A stretch of 64,000 nt of DNA, taken from Casuarina equisetifolia. Lineage: Eukaryota; Streptophyta; Magnoliopsida; Fagales; Casuarinaceae. The notes below the pieces were generated by a model. The model was not told the DNA's origin and searched no databases. It saw only the letters and a list, made by a program, of their open reading frames with translations. Shown here piece after piece: positions 43,788 to 54,664 of the stretch. The DNA is taken from assembly GCA_028551475.1 (NCBI GenBank), contig CM052361.1:1371501-1435500 (forward strand), given 5' to 3'. Position 1 is the stretch's first letter, and every line of letters begins with the position of its first letter. A program made the position numbers and the translations under genes.

Positions 43788-44362
43788 GTAATTCTATGCT
43801 ACACTTTGAATTATGGTTTCTCATTCCTTTTCTGTATCCGTTTCTTTATAAGATAGACAAAAATTCATTACAAATGAATATTGTTTACCTAAAAATGGAA
43901 TGGAAAAAAAAAACATAGATTTTGAGTTCAATTGGCTTATGTTTTCCTCTTTCATGTCTAGTTGTTTTGGCTGAATTACTTGATGTTCTCTTGATCATGT
44001 CCAACTTACCACTAATTAAAGGTTGGGATTAACATTGCATTTCTAATCAAATGTCTTACGCTTTGGGGGAATTATATAGTAACCATATTGTCCTTGAAAA
44101 CCCTAATTCATGGATTTAAACAAGAGTTGAAACAAAAAAAAAAAGGATGGTTCATAACATACCAAAGCTTTGAAAAAGAAAATGGATATTTAAATGATAT
44201 CCACACTGAATTCGATATGAGTTTATTGCTTGTATGAAAAGTTTCAAAGAGTTTAGACAATAAAGTTTGTTGGTAATAGTCAACTCTTTTTTATTTTTGA
44301 GTTTTAATTTTATTCTTAGCATTTATCTTTTAATATCATATTCTATTTATTGTGATAATTAG

Positions 44363-45458
44363 GTATGAAGGGAAGTTCATTGAAGATATTGTTGATCAAG
44401 TTTTGCATGAAGTAGGTCCTATTCACTTTTATGTTGCAGAATATTCAATAGGAATAGAATCTAAAGTTGAAAAGGTGAAAGATTTATTAAATCTTGAAAC
44501 AAGTGAGATTCACATTATTGGCATCCATGGGATAGGTGGTATTGGTAAAACCACCGTGGCAAAAGCTCTTTATAATAAGATATTTTTCAAATTTGAAGGA
44601 TTTAGTTTTCTTTCAAACATTAAAGAGACTTCAGCAAAGGTTAAGGGTCTAGTTCAACTCCAAAAACAACTTCTTTATGACATCTTAGAAAAGGATTTAA
44701 GGATTGATAATAATAATAATGGAATTGTATTGATCAAGAAATTGCTTAAAGGAAAAAGATTCTTTATTGTCCTTGATGATGTGGATGACTTGGACCAAAT
44801 ATGCAAATTGTTTGGAGACTTAAAATGGTTTGGCTTGGGAAGTAAAGTCAATATTACAACTAGAGATGCACATTTACTAACTTAATTAGAAGTACATTGA
44901 AGGTATAAGGTCTCATCTTTGGATAAATCAAACTCCCTTACACTTTTTAGTTGGCATGCCTTTGGGATGGCCTATCCAAGACCAAATTTCCAAGAGCTTT
45001 TGATTGGTGTGGTGAACTATGCTAAAGGACTTCCATTAGCTCTTAAAGTTCTAGGTTCTTTTTTAAAAGGAAGGAGTTGTGTTGAATGGAAAAGTGAATT
45101 GGAAAAGTTGCAAAAAAAAAAAACAAATGACAAGATTCAAGGGATAATTAGAATAAGTTTTGACTCATTAGATATGGATACAAAGGAAATATTTCTTGAT
45201 ATTGCATGTTTTTTTCTTAGTATGGAGAAATACCATGCAACCAAGATATTGGAAGGTTGTGGTTTCTTTCCTGATATTGGTATGAAAATTCTTGAACGAA
45301 GATCTCTCTTAATGATTCAAAAGGATAAGTTGCAGATGCATAGTCTAGTACAACATACGAGGAAAAAGATCGTTCATGAAAAAGCAAATTATGTTTTAGA
45401 AAATTGTAGCAGGTTGTGGTTTCATGAAGAGATTCTAGATGTCCTAAGTAAACAAAAG
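44363..45458 (+). pseudogene. NB-ARC exon of unit 6
   Basis: The exon is open from its start through GIHGIGGIGKTTVAKALYNK, FFIVLDDVDDLDQI and GSKVNITTRDAHLLT to TAA at 44883. A TGA follows near 44898. It is open again from about 44919 to the donor (GLPLALKVLGSFL, FLDIACFFLSMEKYH, MHS for MHD at 45336-45344). Apart from two nonsense codons it is one of the better preserved NB-ARC exons. Confidence 0.83.
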
Positions 45459-45661
45459 GTAAGGGGTTTACCCATTTATCCTTTTTCCACATATGTATTT
45501 ACTTTGAACTAGATGATAATGCTACTCATATCTACTTGAATTAGATGATAATGCAAACAACTACTTTATAAGTTTATAAAGTTCTATTACAATTCAATAG
45601 AGTTCTATTTTTTGGAAACTTGAGGATGTGAATAACTTATCCAGTTGTCTTTTTTTGCTAG

Positions 45662-46993
45662 GGGTCACAACACGTGAGAGGTTTGACCTTAAATTCACCT
45701 CAATTGAAAGATGTAAATTTGAAGACAGAGGCATTTAGAAAAACAAAAAATTTAAGATTGCTCCAAATTAATGCTATACAACTCAGAGGAAATTTCAAAA
45801 ATTTATCCAAAGAGCTTAGATGGCTTTCTTGGCATGAGTGCCCTCTAAAATTTCTATCACAAAATTTTCATTTAGAAAACCTTGTTGTTCTTGATCTACA
45901 AGATAGCAAAATTGTACAAGTCTGGGAAGGTTGTAAGATATAATAATATTATATTCTGAGGTATGCCCTTATGCTTTTGTACACTACTTCTTACTAATGC
46001 ACACTTGCATTTCCACCAAAAAAATAATATTACATTTCTATGTAGATGTTAAATGTATGACTCCTAAAAAAATTTCACTTATTTCCTTTCTTTTGATTTT
46101 GTTTTTGTAGATACTTAATAAGCTAAAAGTCCTTAATCTCCAGAATTGTGAAGACCTCATCATATCACCAAACTTTTTCAAGTTCCACATTTGGAGATAT
46201 TAATACTTTCAGGTTGCACAAGTTTGGTTGAAATTAATGAGTCCATTAGATGTCTAAAAGGCCTTGTTGAGCTAAATTTGAAAGGATGTACAAGCCTTGC
46301 AAATCTTTCAAGCAATATTTTTAACTTAGAATCACTTAAAACTCTTGACTTATCTCAATGTTTAAAACTTTTTGAGTTATCAAAACAAGTGAGGAGTTCG
46401 ATGGCCTTGACAAAGGTGTATGAAAATGAAACTACTCTTGAACAAAGTTCATTATTCTTTGGTCATTTGAAGAATTTCAAAATTGAGTTATTTGGATGTA
46501 AATATAGATTCTCAGATTCTTGGTTGTCATGTTTCTCTTGTTGGATGTCACCCAAAAGCTCAATCCACATATGTTTACCAATGGCTTCTATTTCTAGATT
46601 TCATTCTCTAAAGAAGCTAAACTTAGCAATTATGGTTTATCTGAAGATAACTTTATTAGTGACCTGGAAATTTTATCTGCACTTGTAAGTTTGGACTTAT
46701 CTTAAAATAATTTTCGTCATACACCTCGTGGTATTAGTCATCTAACTAAACTACTGGTGTTACAATTAAAGGGTTGCAGTGCTCTTCAATCAATTCCAGT
46801 AGTCCCTCTAAGTTTAGTGGGGTTATTTGCACAAAACTGTTCATCGTTGAGAAGCTTGCCTAACTTACCATTATTGGATATGGAACATTCGCCAATTTTT
46901 TATGTATCTGAATCTGACGAGTACAGGGTTAGTTTGCAAAGGTTAACATCTTTTCCAACCCTATACATTGAAGCACATAAGAATACGTTACAG
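45662..46993 (+). pseudogene. LRR exons of unit 6
   Basis: Exon 45662-45937 is fully open (LRWLSWHECPLKFLS, LVVLDLQDSKIVQVW) but ends in front of ATATAA where other units have the donor GTATAA. Exon 46111-46993 has one-base losses near 46176 and 46622 and a TAA near 46701. A 69-bp LINE stub lies in the intron between them. A CT microsatellite (about 46995-47047) follows the exon. Confidence 0.8.
45956..46024 (+). mobile_element. 69-bp LINE 3' stub with 12-bp TSD
   Basis: The stub CTGAGGTATGCCC...CATTTCCACCAAAAAAA matches the last bases of the LINE at 7134-8106 (compare 8031-8100). It is flanked by TAATATTATATT (45944-45955) and TAATATTACATT (46025-46036). The uninterrupted intron is seen in units 1, 3 and 4. 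It is an extreme 5' truncation of the same LINE family. Confidence 0.82.
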
Positions 46994-46994
46994 G

Positions 46995-46995
46995 T

Positions 46996-47047
<52 letters not shown>
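46995..47047 (+). repeat. CT microsatellite at the start of intron 4, unit 6
   Basis: A nearly pure CT run of about 50 bp begins a few bases after the donor. Units 2-5 have short CTCTCT stretches at the same place, so this is an expansion of a conserved pyrimidine-rich intron start. Confidence 0.8.
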
Positions 47048-47177
47048 GTGTGAATATATATATGAATATGAATTTCTTTCCTTTTTTTCTTTTTGCTTTT
47101 TGATATCAAATGTAGAGCGGGAGCCCTCAATTTTGTATCATTTTTCTCTAAATTATAGAGGTTCCACATTGGTTCAA

Positions 47178-47641
47178 TGCAACGGGCTGCAATAGTCATT
47201 TACTCAGTTTGTTAATTTAGTCCAAGGTTGTTGTTAATTCTGTTCTATATCCATTTCAAGCTGTTATTTTTGTTAAGTTTGTTGTTATAGCTGTTAAGAT
47301 GAGTCTATTAAAGTCCCGCCAGAAGGATGTCGTTTACTGTGTTGAGGTGTAGCGTTTTAATAAGTGTTTGTTAGGCACATAGGGTGGGAGACGAGTAGTA
47401 TAAATGGATTGTCAGCTTAGTGTAAAAGGGATCATTTGGTAAGTCTGTTTTTTTTTCTGAATAAGAGAAGTATAGGAGGTTGGGGCTCCCTCGAAGAGCC
47501 CTAGAAATTCTGATTCTTTCGCCACAATTGGTAGAGAAAGTAAGAGAAATCCTTTTCCTAATCCTCTGTTGGATTTCTCTGTTCATAGGCCAGTCACTCG
47601 GTCCTCTTCCCAGCAGCTCCTTAATCCAAAGGACCGCCGCA
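47178..47641 (+). repeat. 5' LTR of the chromovirus
   Basis: The LTR runs from TGCAACGGGC to GGACCGCCGCA. TATAAAT at 47399-47405 is the likely TATA box. The gag frame already opens inside the LTR, at 47569 or earlier. Confidence 0.88.
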
Positions 47642-49215
47642 AATTAGCAACCACAATGGGAGAAATGGCGATCAATGATCAGAGTAAAACCATAGAATGG
47701 GAGAAGAAGCTGGAGGCTATGAATGAGACCATGCAGCAGCTCTTTTCGGCCTTAAATGCCAAGGTTAATGGGGTATCAGCAAGGATCAAGTCTGGAAAAG
47801 ATATCGGTGAAAGTTCCTCAGGCCATAACGAGGGAAACCGGAGTAAAGGATCAAATGGTTCAGTCCATACTAGGATTGTGCATTTAGAGTTTCCCAAGTA
47901 TGAAGGTAACACTAATCCTTCTTCTTGGATTGATCGTGCCTTACAATTCTTTGATTATCATGAAACACTTAAAGAAGAAAAAGTCAGGATAGCCTCCTGG
48001 CATTTGGATGGTGAAGCTCAGATGGTGTATCAATTGATGAAGAAAGAGTATTCAGGAAGATACATATCCTGGACAGCTTTGACTGAAGAATTGATCAAAC
48101 AATTTGGTCCTACAATTTTCAAAGATCATTTCGGTGAACTAACCAAGCTGAAGCAGATGGGGACAATTTAGGAGTACCAATCACAATTTCGTAAGTTGCT
48201 TTTACAATCTAGTCATCTTGAAATTGAGCATTAGATTAGCTATTTTGTTAATGGCTTGAAAGATCGTATTAGGTTGGATGTTATTGCACATAATTCACCT
48301 ACATTATCTGCTGCTATTGGATTTGCCAAACTTTTTGAAGCCAAAGAAATGGCAAATAAGAATAATATTGGTCCTGTGATTAAAAAACCAAATATTATCC
48401 ATATTGGAGATGATAAGTGGGAGGGTAACAAGCATAGATTACCAATCAAAGGGCTAACTCAGCCTGAGATCTTGGACAGAAAAGCTAGAGGATTGTGTTT
48501 TAACTGTGATGAGAAGTACTCCCCAGGACATAGATGTCGAAAACTCTTTCTGTTGGAGGTAGTAATTCCAGGGGAAGATGAGGAAGAGGTTGTTGAAATG
48601 GAAGAGGAACTTAGAATGATGTCTCTAGCTGCGATGTTTGGGATTCATTATCCTAAAACCATGCGGTTTCATGGAGTTATGGGGCAAAATAGAGTACCAG
48701 TATCGATGTTAATAGACTCTAGCAGCACTCATAACTTCATGAGTGATAAGCTGGCCAAGAAGATGCAATTGAAAGTTGAAGGTCAAGAAAAAATTTATGT
48801 AGAAGTGGCAAATGGTGAAAAAATTCAAGGATTAGGGTTGTGTAAGAATGTTTCCCTAGAAGTGCAAGGAGTTAAGATGGAAGTTGATGTTTTGGTACTA
48901 CCTTTACCAAAATTAGGAGGGATCTTGGGAATCCAGTGGTTGGAGACATTAGGACCTATAAAATGGGAGTTTTCTCAGTTAAAGATGTCTTTTATAAAAA
49001 AGGGGAAGGAAGTTACCTTGCTGGGGGAAGATGTACAGCCTAATAAGTTGATAAAAGCAGTTGAATTGAGGAAGCTACTGTGGAACCAAAAACAAGGAGT
49101 GATTTTACATTTAAAGGCTGCAATAGCAGGAGGTGTAGAAGCTACTTCTGCAGAGGAAGCTATCTGGCCGAAACAGTTTACTGCCCTTATGGAGGATTAT
49201 GAGGAGATATTTTAA
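47569..49215 (+). pseudogene. gag and protease region of the chromovirus
   Basis: Gag is open to TAG at 48169, and a second stop near 48233 follows. The frame then continues from 48256. A retroviral-type zinc knuckle CFNCDEKYSPGHRC lies near 48499-48540. The protease active-site triad position reads LIDSSSTHNF (near 48712) where the family expects Asp-Ser/Thr-Gly, so the aspartic protease is probably inactive. A stop at 49213 precedes the reverse-transcriptase region. Confidence 0.83.
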
Positions 49216-50756
49216 AAGCCTCGTGGTTTACCTCCTCTTAGAGAGCATGAGCATAAAATTCTGTTGAAAGATGAAACAAAAATAGTAAAAAAAAAAAAGC
49301 CTTATAGCTATCCATATGTGTAGAAACTTGAAATTGAAAAGCTAGTGCAAAAGTTATTGGTAGAAGGGGTAATCCGTGATAGTAGTAGCCCTTTCTCTTC
49401 ACCAGTGATTTGGTTAGGAAAAAAAATGGATCTTGGAGGATGTGTGTGGACTATAGGTCCTTGAACAAAGAGACCGTGAAAGATAAATTTCCTATTCCTA
49501 TTGTGGATGAACTTTTGGATGAATTAAATGGGGTTAAACTGTTTACCAAACTGGACTTAAGATCTGGTTATCACCAAATTAGGATGTGCCCGCAAGATGT
49601 AAGCAAAATAGCTTTTCAAACTACACAAGGCCATTATGAATTCCTTGTGATGCCATTCGGTCTTTGCAATGCTCCTTCCACCTTTCAAAGACTAATGAAC
49701 AAGGTATTTAAAGCTTATCTTGGACTCTTTGTTTTGGTGTTCTTTGATGATATTTTGGTATTTAGTAAAAACTGGGAAGAACATTTGGAGCATGTCCGAT
49801 TGGTGTTTGATAAATTGAAGGAGAATCAACTCTTTGTAAAGAAAGAAAAATGTGCATTTGGAGTTACTTCAGTTCACTACTTAGGACATGTAATCTCTGA
49901 TAAACGAGTTGAGGTGGAGCCTGAAAAGATCTCAACAATCCTTGAATGGCCAATCCCAAGATCTGTGAAGGCTTTAAGGGGATTTCTAGGACTGACGGGC
50001 TATTACAGGAAGTTCATAAAAAACTATAGGATGTTGGCAGCACCATTAACCAATTTATTGAAGAAAGATGGGTTTTTCTGGACGGAGAATGCAGAAATAG
50101 CTTTTAATGAGCTCAAAACCCATATGAGAGAAGCACCAGTCCTTAAGCTCCCTGATTTTTCCTTTGATTTTATTGTAGAGTGTGATGCAAGCGGTGTAGG
50201 TGTGGGAGCAATTTTGAGTCAGGAGCAGGGGCCTTTAGCTTATTTTAGTCAAGCTTTAAAAGGAAAAAATCTGTTACTATCCACCTATGAAAAAGAACTG
50301 CTAGCTCTAACCTTATCAATAAAAAAATGGAGGCAATATCTGCTTGGGAGGAAGTTTGTGGTCAAGACTGATCATAAAAGCCTCTAAAATTTGTGGACTC
50401 AAAATATTTCAATCCTAGCACAGCAAAGGTGGTTAATTAAGTTAGTAGGATATGATTTTGAAATACACTACAAACCTAGTAAAGAGAACCCTGCTGCAGA
50501 TGCTTTATCCAGGAAGGAAACAGATCAAATCAATGTGGAAGATAAGCTTGCAGCCGTCACAGAATCAAGTCCTATCGTTGGTTCATGGTTGCATGACATA
50601 CAAGAAAAATCCGAGACTGTCAAAAACAAGGGGAAAGGAATCTTGATGCTAATGAACTGCCTAGAAACAGGAGAAAGTAGTGGTTCTCAGAAGGAAAGTT
50701 CAAGAGAATTACAAGCTATTTCACTACCAGTTCTGGATTGGTTGCATACTGTATAA
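49216..50756 (+). pseudogene. Reverse transcriptase and RNase H region of the chromovirus
   Basis: A one-base shift near 49408 separates this part from the upstream frame. RT motifs include MCVDYRSLN, FTKLDLRSGYHQI, MPFGLCNAPSTFQRLMN and the catalytic FFDDILVFS near 49741. RNase H follows (VECDASGVGVGAILSQ, STYEKELLAL, VKTDHKSL), interrupted by TAA at 50385-50387. The frame reopens as LVGYDFEIHYKPSKENPAAD and ends at about 50756. Confidence 0.88.
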
Positions 50757-53468
50757 GAAGAAGTTACTGCCAACAAAGAATCTCAAGAGATTTTAGACAG
50801 AATCAGTATGGGAACGGCTGGGGAGGCTTGGAATTATCGGGATGGAGTTATTTTCTTTAACAAAAGAATCTTTTTACATCATAAGTCAGCTCTTATACTT
50901 GTGATTTTGCAGGAATTTCATCAAGCTACCCATGAGGGTTATCATAAAACCTTGCACAGGGTGAAGGTGGTGTTTTACTAGAAAAATATGAAGGAAAGTG
51001 TAAGGCAGTTTGTTAGAGAATGTGAAGTCTGTCAACAAGTCAAATGGCAGAACACCAAACCTAACGGGTTATTACAACCCCTTCCCATACCAGCTCAGGT
51101 TTGGTGTTCGGTGAAATCTAAATGCAAGTGAACATGTCGAACAAGTAATATAATGATAAGAAAGATATCGTCCCACAGAGATTGGTGATTACTAGACCAA
51201 CTAATTACTAACGGTGAATAACTCCTAGAATTTATCTAGCAAACCAAATTGATGGATGATAGATTAACTAACTAAGTCTAAGAAAACTTAATAAAAGAAA
51301 TATGTTAGAGCATATGACTTCACCATAATTACTAGGTACTAATATTGATTATTTATGCTTGCAAGAGAGATAATATCTATGTAATGGTGAAATTTCCTAA
51401 TTTATTTACTATCCTATGTCTAGGTATAGCAAACCTACTTAGTTCATTAATTCACTGTATCTCTATATGTGAATTGAAACAAACCAAATGCATTAGGATC
51501 TATGAATATTCCCAGTTTACACCAAAAGCCACACAAACAATATGGTATATGTCTATCCATATTTAATTTATGGTTACATATTACAAGAAGCAACTGCATG
51601 CTATTTTCTATCGGTCTTTAACATGCAAATCAAGTCATCTAAGTGGTAGCTAATCACCTAAAAGCATTAAACTCCGTAATATGTAACTTCACATAAATAA
51701 AATATCCTGCAAAACATAATAATCATAAGATTCATACCATCATAATTAGGTTACATCATAGCTCTAACAAAAATAAACTAAAACATAAAAAAATAATGAG
51801 GAAGAATGGTAATAAGAAATAAAAAAGGCATCTTGAATCCAAGAGCAAGAAGTTTGTCACCCTTTTTGTCTTCTCTTCAAGAAAACCTTGAATTCTTGGC
51901 TTCTTTCTTGAGTTGTGCTCAATTTCCTCCTCTTTCTCCTCTTTTGCCTCTTCTCTTCTCTTAAATAGGGTTTAGGTTTAGACCTATTCTTATCCTAGTA
52001 GAATTGGGTCTTAGAGATCTAAAACAATTGGGTTTTGAACTCTTAATTTAATTAAGTTTTTAACTCCTAATTTAATTAGGCTTTGAACTCCTAATATGAT
52101 TAGGTTTTCTAATTATTTAGAAAACCCAATAACAATAAAATCTAATAACAATCATTCAAAGCCCAAGCCCATCTTGACTCTTGTGATCTTGATATTATGA
52201 TTTTGCCACACAATAAGCATCAGGTTCTCCATTTTCATCCATTTTCTCCTTGCCTACTTGTGCTACATAAACAAGATAAATTTAAGCAAATAAAGAGGAG
52301 TTCAAATGTTTTCTCACAATTATTAAAGTTATTTATTGCCTAAAATAGATAAAATAACTCTATAAAAATAGAGTTATCATTTGGGAAGATATTTCAATGG
52401 ATTTTGTGGAAGGATTACCACCAACTAGAGGTAAGCAAGTTATTTTGGTTGTTGTAGACAGATTATCCAAATTAGCACACTTCTTGCCTTTATCACACCC
52501 TTATACAGCCCCTAGTGTGGCTCAAATATTCTTTGAAAATATTTTTAAGCTCTATGGAATGCCTAGGAACATAGTATGTGAACGGGATGTAGTGTTCACC
52601 AGCAGTTTCTGGAAGCAACTATTTGAATTACAGGGCACGAAGTTTAATTTCTCTACAGCCTAACATCCTCAAACGGATGGGCAATCTAAAGTAGTGAACA
52701 AAACTTTGGAGGTATATCTTAGATGCTTCACTTTGGACCACCCTAAGGAGTGGATTAGATGGCTTCCATGGGCTAAGTATTGCTACAACACCAGCACACA
52801 TGGAGCTCACAGTAAATCCCCATACGAGGTGGTTTATGGTAAGAAACCTCCTTCATTATTAACATATGTACCCGATACTTCAACTTTGGAAATGGTGCAT
52901 CAGGAATTGTGTGCATGTGATAAGCTCCTAAAAGATATCTAGGACAGGCTTAAACTTGCTTAAGAAAGAATGAAAAGAATATATGATGCAAGGAGAAAAG
53001 AGGAGCAGTTTGATATTGGAGATTTCGTATATTTGAAGTTGCAGCCCTATAGAGGGAATTTTATAGCAATCCGAAAGAATCTAAAATTGTCTCCAAGGTT
53101 CTATGAACCTTTTGAAGTCTTACAGAAAATAGAAGCAGTAGCTTATAGACTCCAATTGCTAGAAGGGTCTCGGATACACAATGTTTTTCATGTGTCTTTG
53201 TTGAAGAAAGCTCTCGGACCCCAAGTTATAGTGTAGAAAGAACTGCCAACTTATCTGCACCATGAGGGTGTTCTTAGTCCCTCTCCACAAGCAATCGTGG
53301 ATCATAGGGTATGGAAGGGAAAACCCTAATTTCTTGCTCACTGGCAAGGCTTGCCTCTGCAGGAAGCTACTTGGATGGATGTGGCAGTATTTGAACAGAG
53401 GTTTCCTTCTTTTCAACCTTAGGGATAAGGTTGTGGTAAGGGGGGAGGAATGCAACGAGCTGCAATAG
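50757..53468 (+). pseudogene. Integrase and chromodomain of the chromovirus (interrupted)
   Basis: The N-terminal HHCC zinc region (THEGYHKT ... CEVCQQVK) lies near 50930-51040. The integrase core resumes after the nested solo LTR as ISMDFVEGLPPTRGKQV (52390-52440). The second catalytic aspartate is kept (CERDVVF), but the position of the catalytic glutamate reads QTDGQSK, a lysine. Stops occur at 50981, 52661, 52940, 52961 and 53234. The chromodomain (IVDHRVWKG, then FLAHWQGLPLQEATWMD) lies at about 53290-53390. The final frame ends inside the 3' LTR at 53468. Confidence 0.85.
51105..52379. mobile_element. Solo LTR nested in the chromovirus integrase
   Basis: A 1275-bp segment begins TGTTCGG and ends GTTATCA. 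It is flanked by TTTGG on both sides (51100-51104 and 52380-52384) and interrupts the integrase exactly between CAGGTTTGG and GAAGAT. It has no coding capacity. TG...CA ends plus a 5-bp duplication fit a solo LTR left by recombination of a different LTR element. The family is unknown. A short TRIM-like element is an alternative. Confidence 0.8.
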
Positions 53469-53913
53469 TCATTTACTCAGTTTGTTAATTCAGTCCAGGG
53501 TTGTTGTTAATTCTGTTCTGTATCTGTTTCAAGTTGTTATTTCTATTAAGTTCATTGTTATAGCTGTTAAGATAAGTCTGTTGAAGTCTCACCAAAAGGA
53601 TGTCGTTTACTGTGTTGAGGTGTAGCATTTTAATAAGTGTTTGTTAGGCACATAGGGCGGGAGTCGAGTAGTATAAATGGACTATCAGCTCAGTGTAAAA
53701 AGGATCGTTTGGTAAGCCTATTTCTTTTCTAAATAAGAGAAGTATAGGAGGTTGGGGCTCCCTCGAAGAGCCCTAGAAATTCTTATTCTTTCACCACAAT
53801 TGGTAGAGGAAGTAAGAGAAATCCTTCTCCTAATCCTCTGTTGGATTTCTCTGTTCATAGGCCAGTCACTCGATCCTCTTCCTAGCAGCTCCTTAATCCA
53901 AAGGACCGTTGCA
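53451..53913 (+). repeat. 3' LTR of the chromovirus
   Basis: The LTR runs from TGCAACGAGC to GGACCGTTGCA, preceded by the polypurine tract AAGGGGGGAGGAA (53438-53450). A TATAAAT box lies at 53672. Confidence 0.88.
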
Positions 53914-53918
53914 TTCAA

Positions 53919-54664
53919 CTACCAAGCAATTGGGTGTTCAATATCCTTCTAGATACCTTTAATTTCAAAAGGTCTAATTTACCGGTTTCTTATTTGTGCT
54001 TCTTATGGAGAAATGCCCTATGCTGCCAACTGTACTTCAACTAATGGTCTCATTGTGGTAATGTCATTTTACAATAAAACTAATGGCTCTAGCCTATCTT
54101 ACCATACAAAAGTCTCTCTACATTTTGCTGCAAGTCATTGTCACATATACCATGTGCCTCTTGCGTTCCGTGTAGGATCCACCCGTGGAACCTATTTTTT
54201 GGCCCAATGGCGCTTCTTTCCTTCAAATCCACTAGCCATTTGTCCCCTAAAAGATGAATGGCAGACAAATGACATGGAGCTTGAAGGGGGAGATGAAGTG
54301 GAAGTGTCCATTGAACTTAAGGGAGGCTCTGAAGTCCGCATATGTGGAATTCATCTCAAACTTGGCAGGTTAACTATAATAAATGGATTTTAAAATGTAT
54401 CAGTTCGTAAACTTGTATGTTGTTACAAATTGCAAGGTCCCAATGGTTATGCCTTTTATGATAAGATCAACAAACATAATCACCGACAATATAAAAAATG
54501 ATTACATATTTTTAAGTAATGCCACTACAAGTGATCATGTCTCTTAATGTAACATTGTTGCAGGTCCTCTTGTCGCACCTGATGATATTTCTGAAAATGA
54601 TGTTGATCCTGATGATTTTGCTCTCTATAAATGTAGATGGGACTTGATAAGGGCATGCCAGTGA
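53919..54664 (+). pseudogene. Rest of the C-JID exon and terminal exon of unit 6
   Basis: The exon resumes after the TTCAA duplication as NYQAIGCSISF. It is open from 54013 and ends with GDEVEVSIELKGGSEVRIC at 54364. The donor reads GCAGGT where other units have GTAAGT, a GC donor that can occasionally work. The terminal exon is 54564-54664, following GTTGCAG (GPLVAPDDISENDVDPDDFA, then TGA at 54662). Confidence 0.75.

Larger units (their letters stand above)
47178..53913 (+). mobile_element. Ty3/gypsy chromovirus in the C-JID exon of unit 6
   Basis: A complete but dead element of 6736 bp, about 5.46 kb without its nested solo LTR. The LTRs lie at 47178-47641 and 53451-53913. Ends TGCAACGG...CCGTTGCA and a perfect 5-bp target duplication TTCAA (47173-47177 and 53914-53918) fix the borders. 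Domain order is gag, protease, reverse transcriptase, RNase H, integrase, chromodomain, which defines a chromovirus. The LTRs differ at about 37 sites, nearly all transitions (about 92% identity), so the insertion is old. The coding region has several stops and a frameshift. Confidence 0.93.
43289..54664 (+). pseudogene. TNL unit 6: disabled copy split by a chromovirus
   Basis: The inferred exons are 43289-43787 (TIR), 44363-45458 (NB-ARC), 45662-45937 and 46111-46993 (LRR), a C-JID exon in two parts (47110-47177 and 53919-54364) around the chromovirus, and 54564-54664 (tail). Breaks are a one-base loss near codon 14 of the TIR exon and stops at 44883 and about 44898. The exon 3 donor reads AT in place of GT (45938-45939). 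One-base losses lie near 46176 and 46622, with a stop near 46701. The acceptor before the C-JID exon reads CAA where unit 3 has CAG, and its donor reads GC. Unit 6 is closest to unit 3. Confidence 0.87.

Noticed and set aside
43327..43791. Unit 6 TIR read as an independent gene starting at 43327
   Set aside because: The codon at 43327 is TTG, not ATG. The conserved ATG at 43289 is in a different frame after a one-base loss, so this is a frameshifted exon.
51345..51566. Open frame of 73 codons inside the nested solo LTR
   Set aside because: The element has clear LTR ends and a target duplication, and the frame has no conserved content and an AT-rich chance composition.
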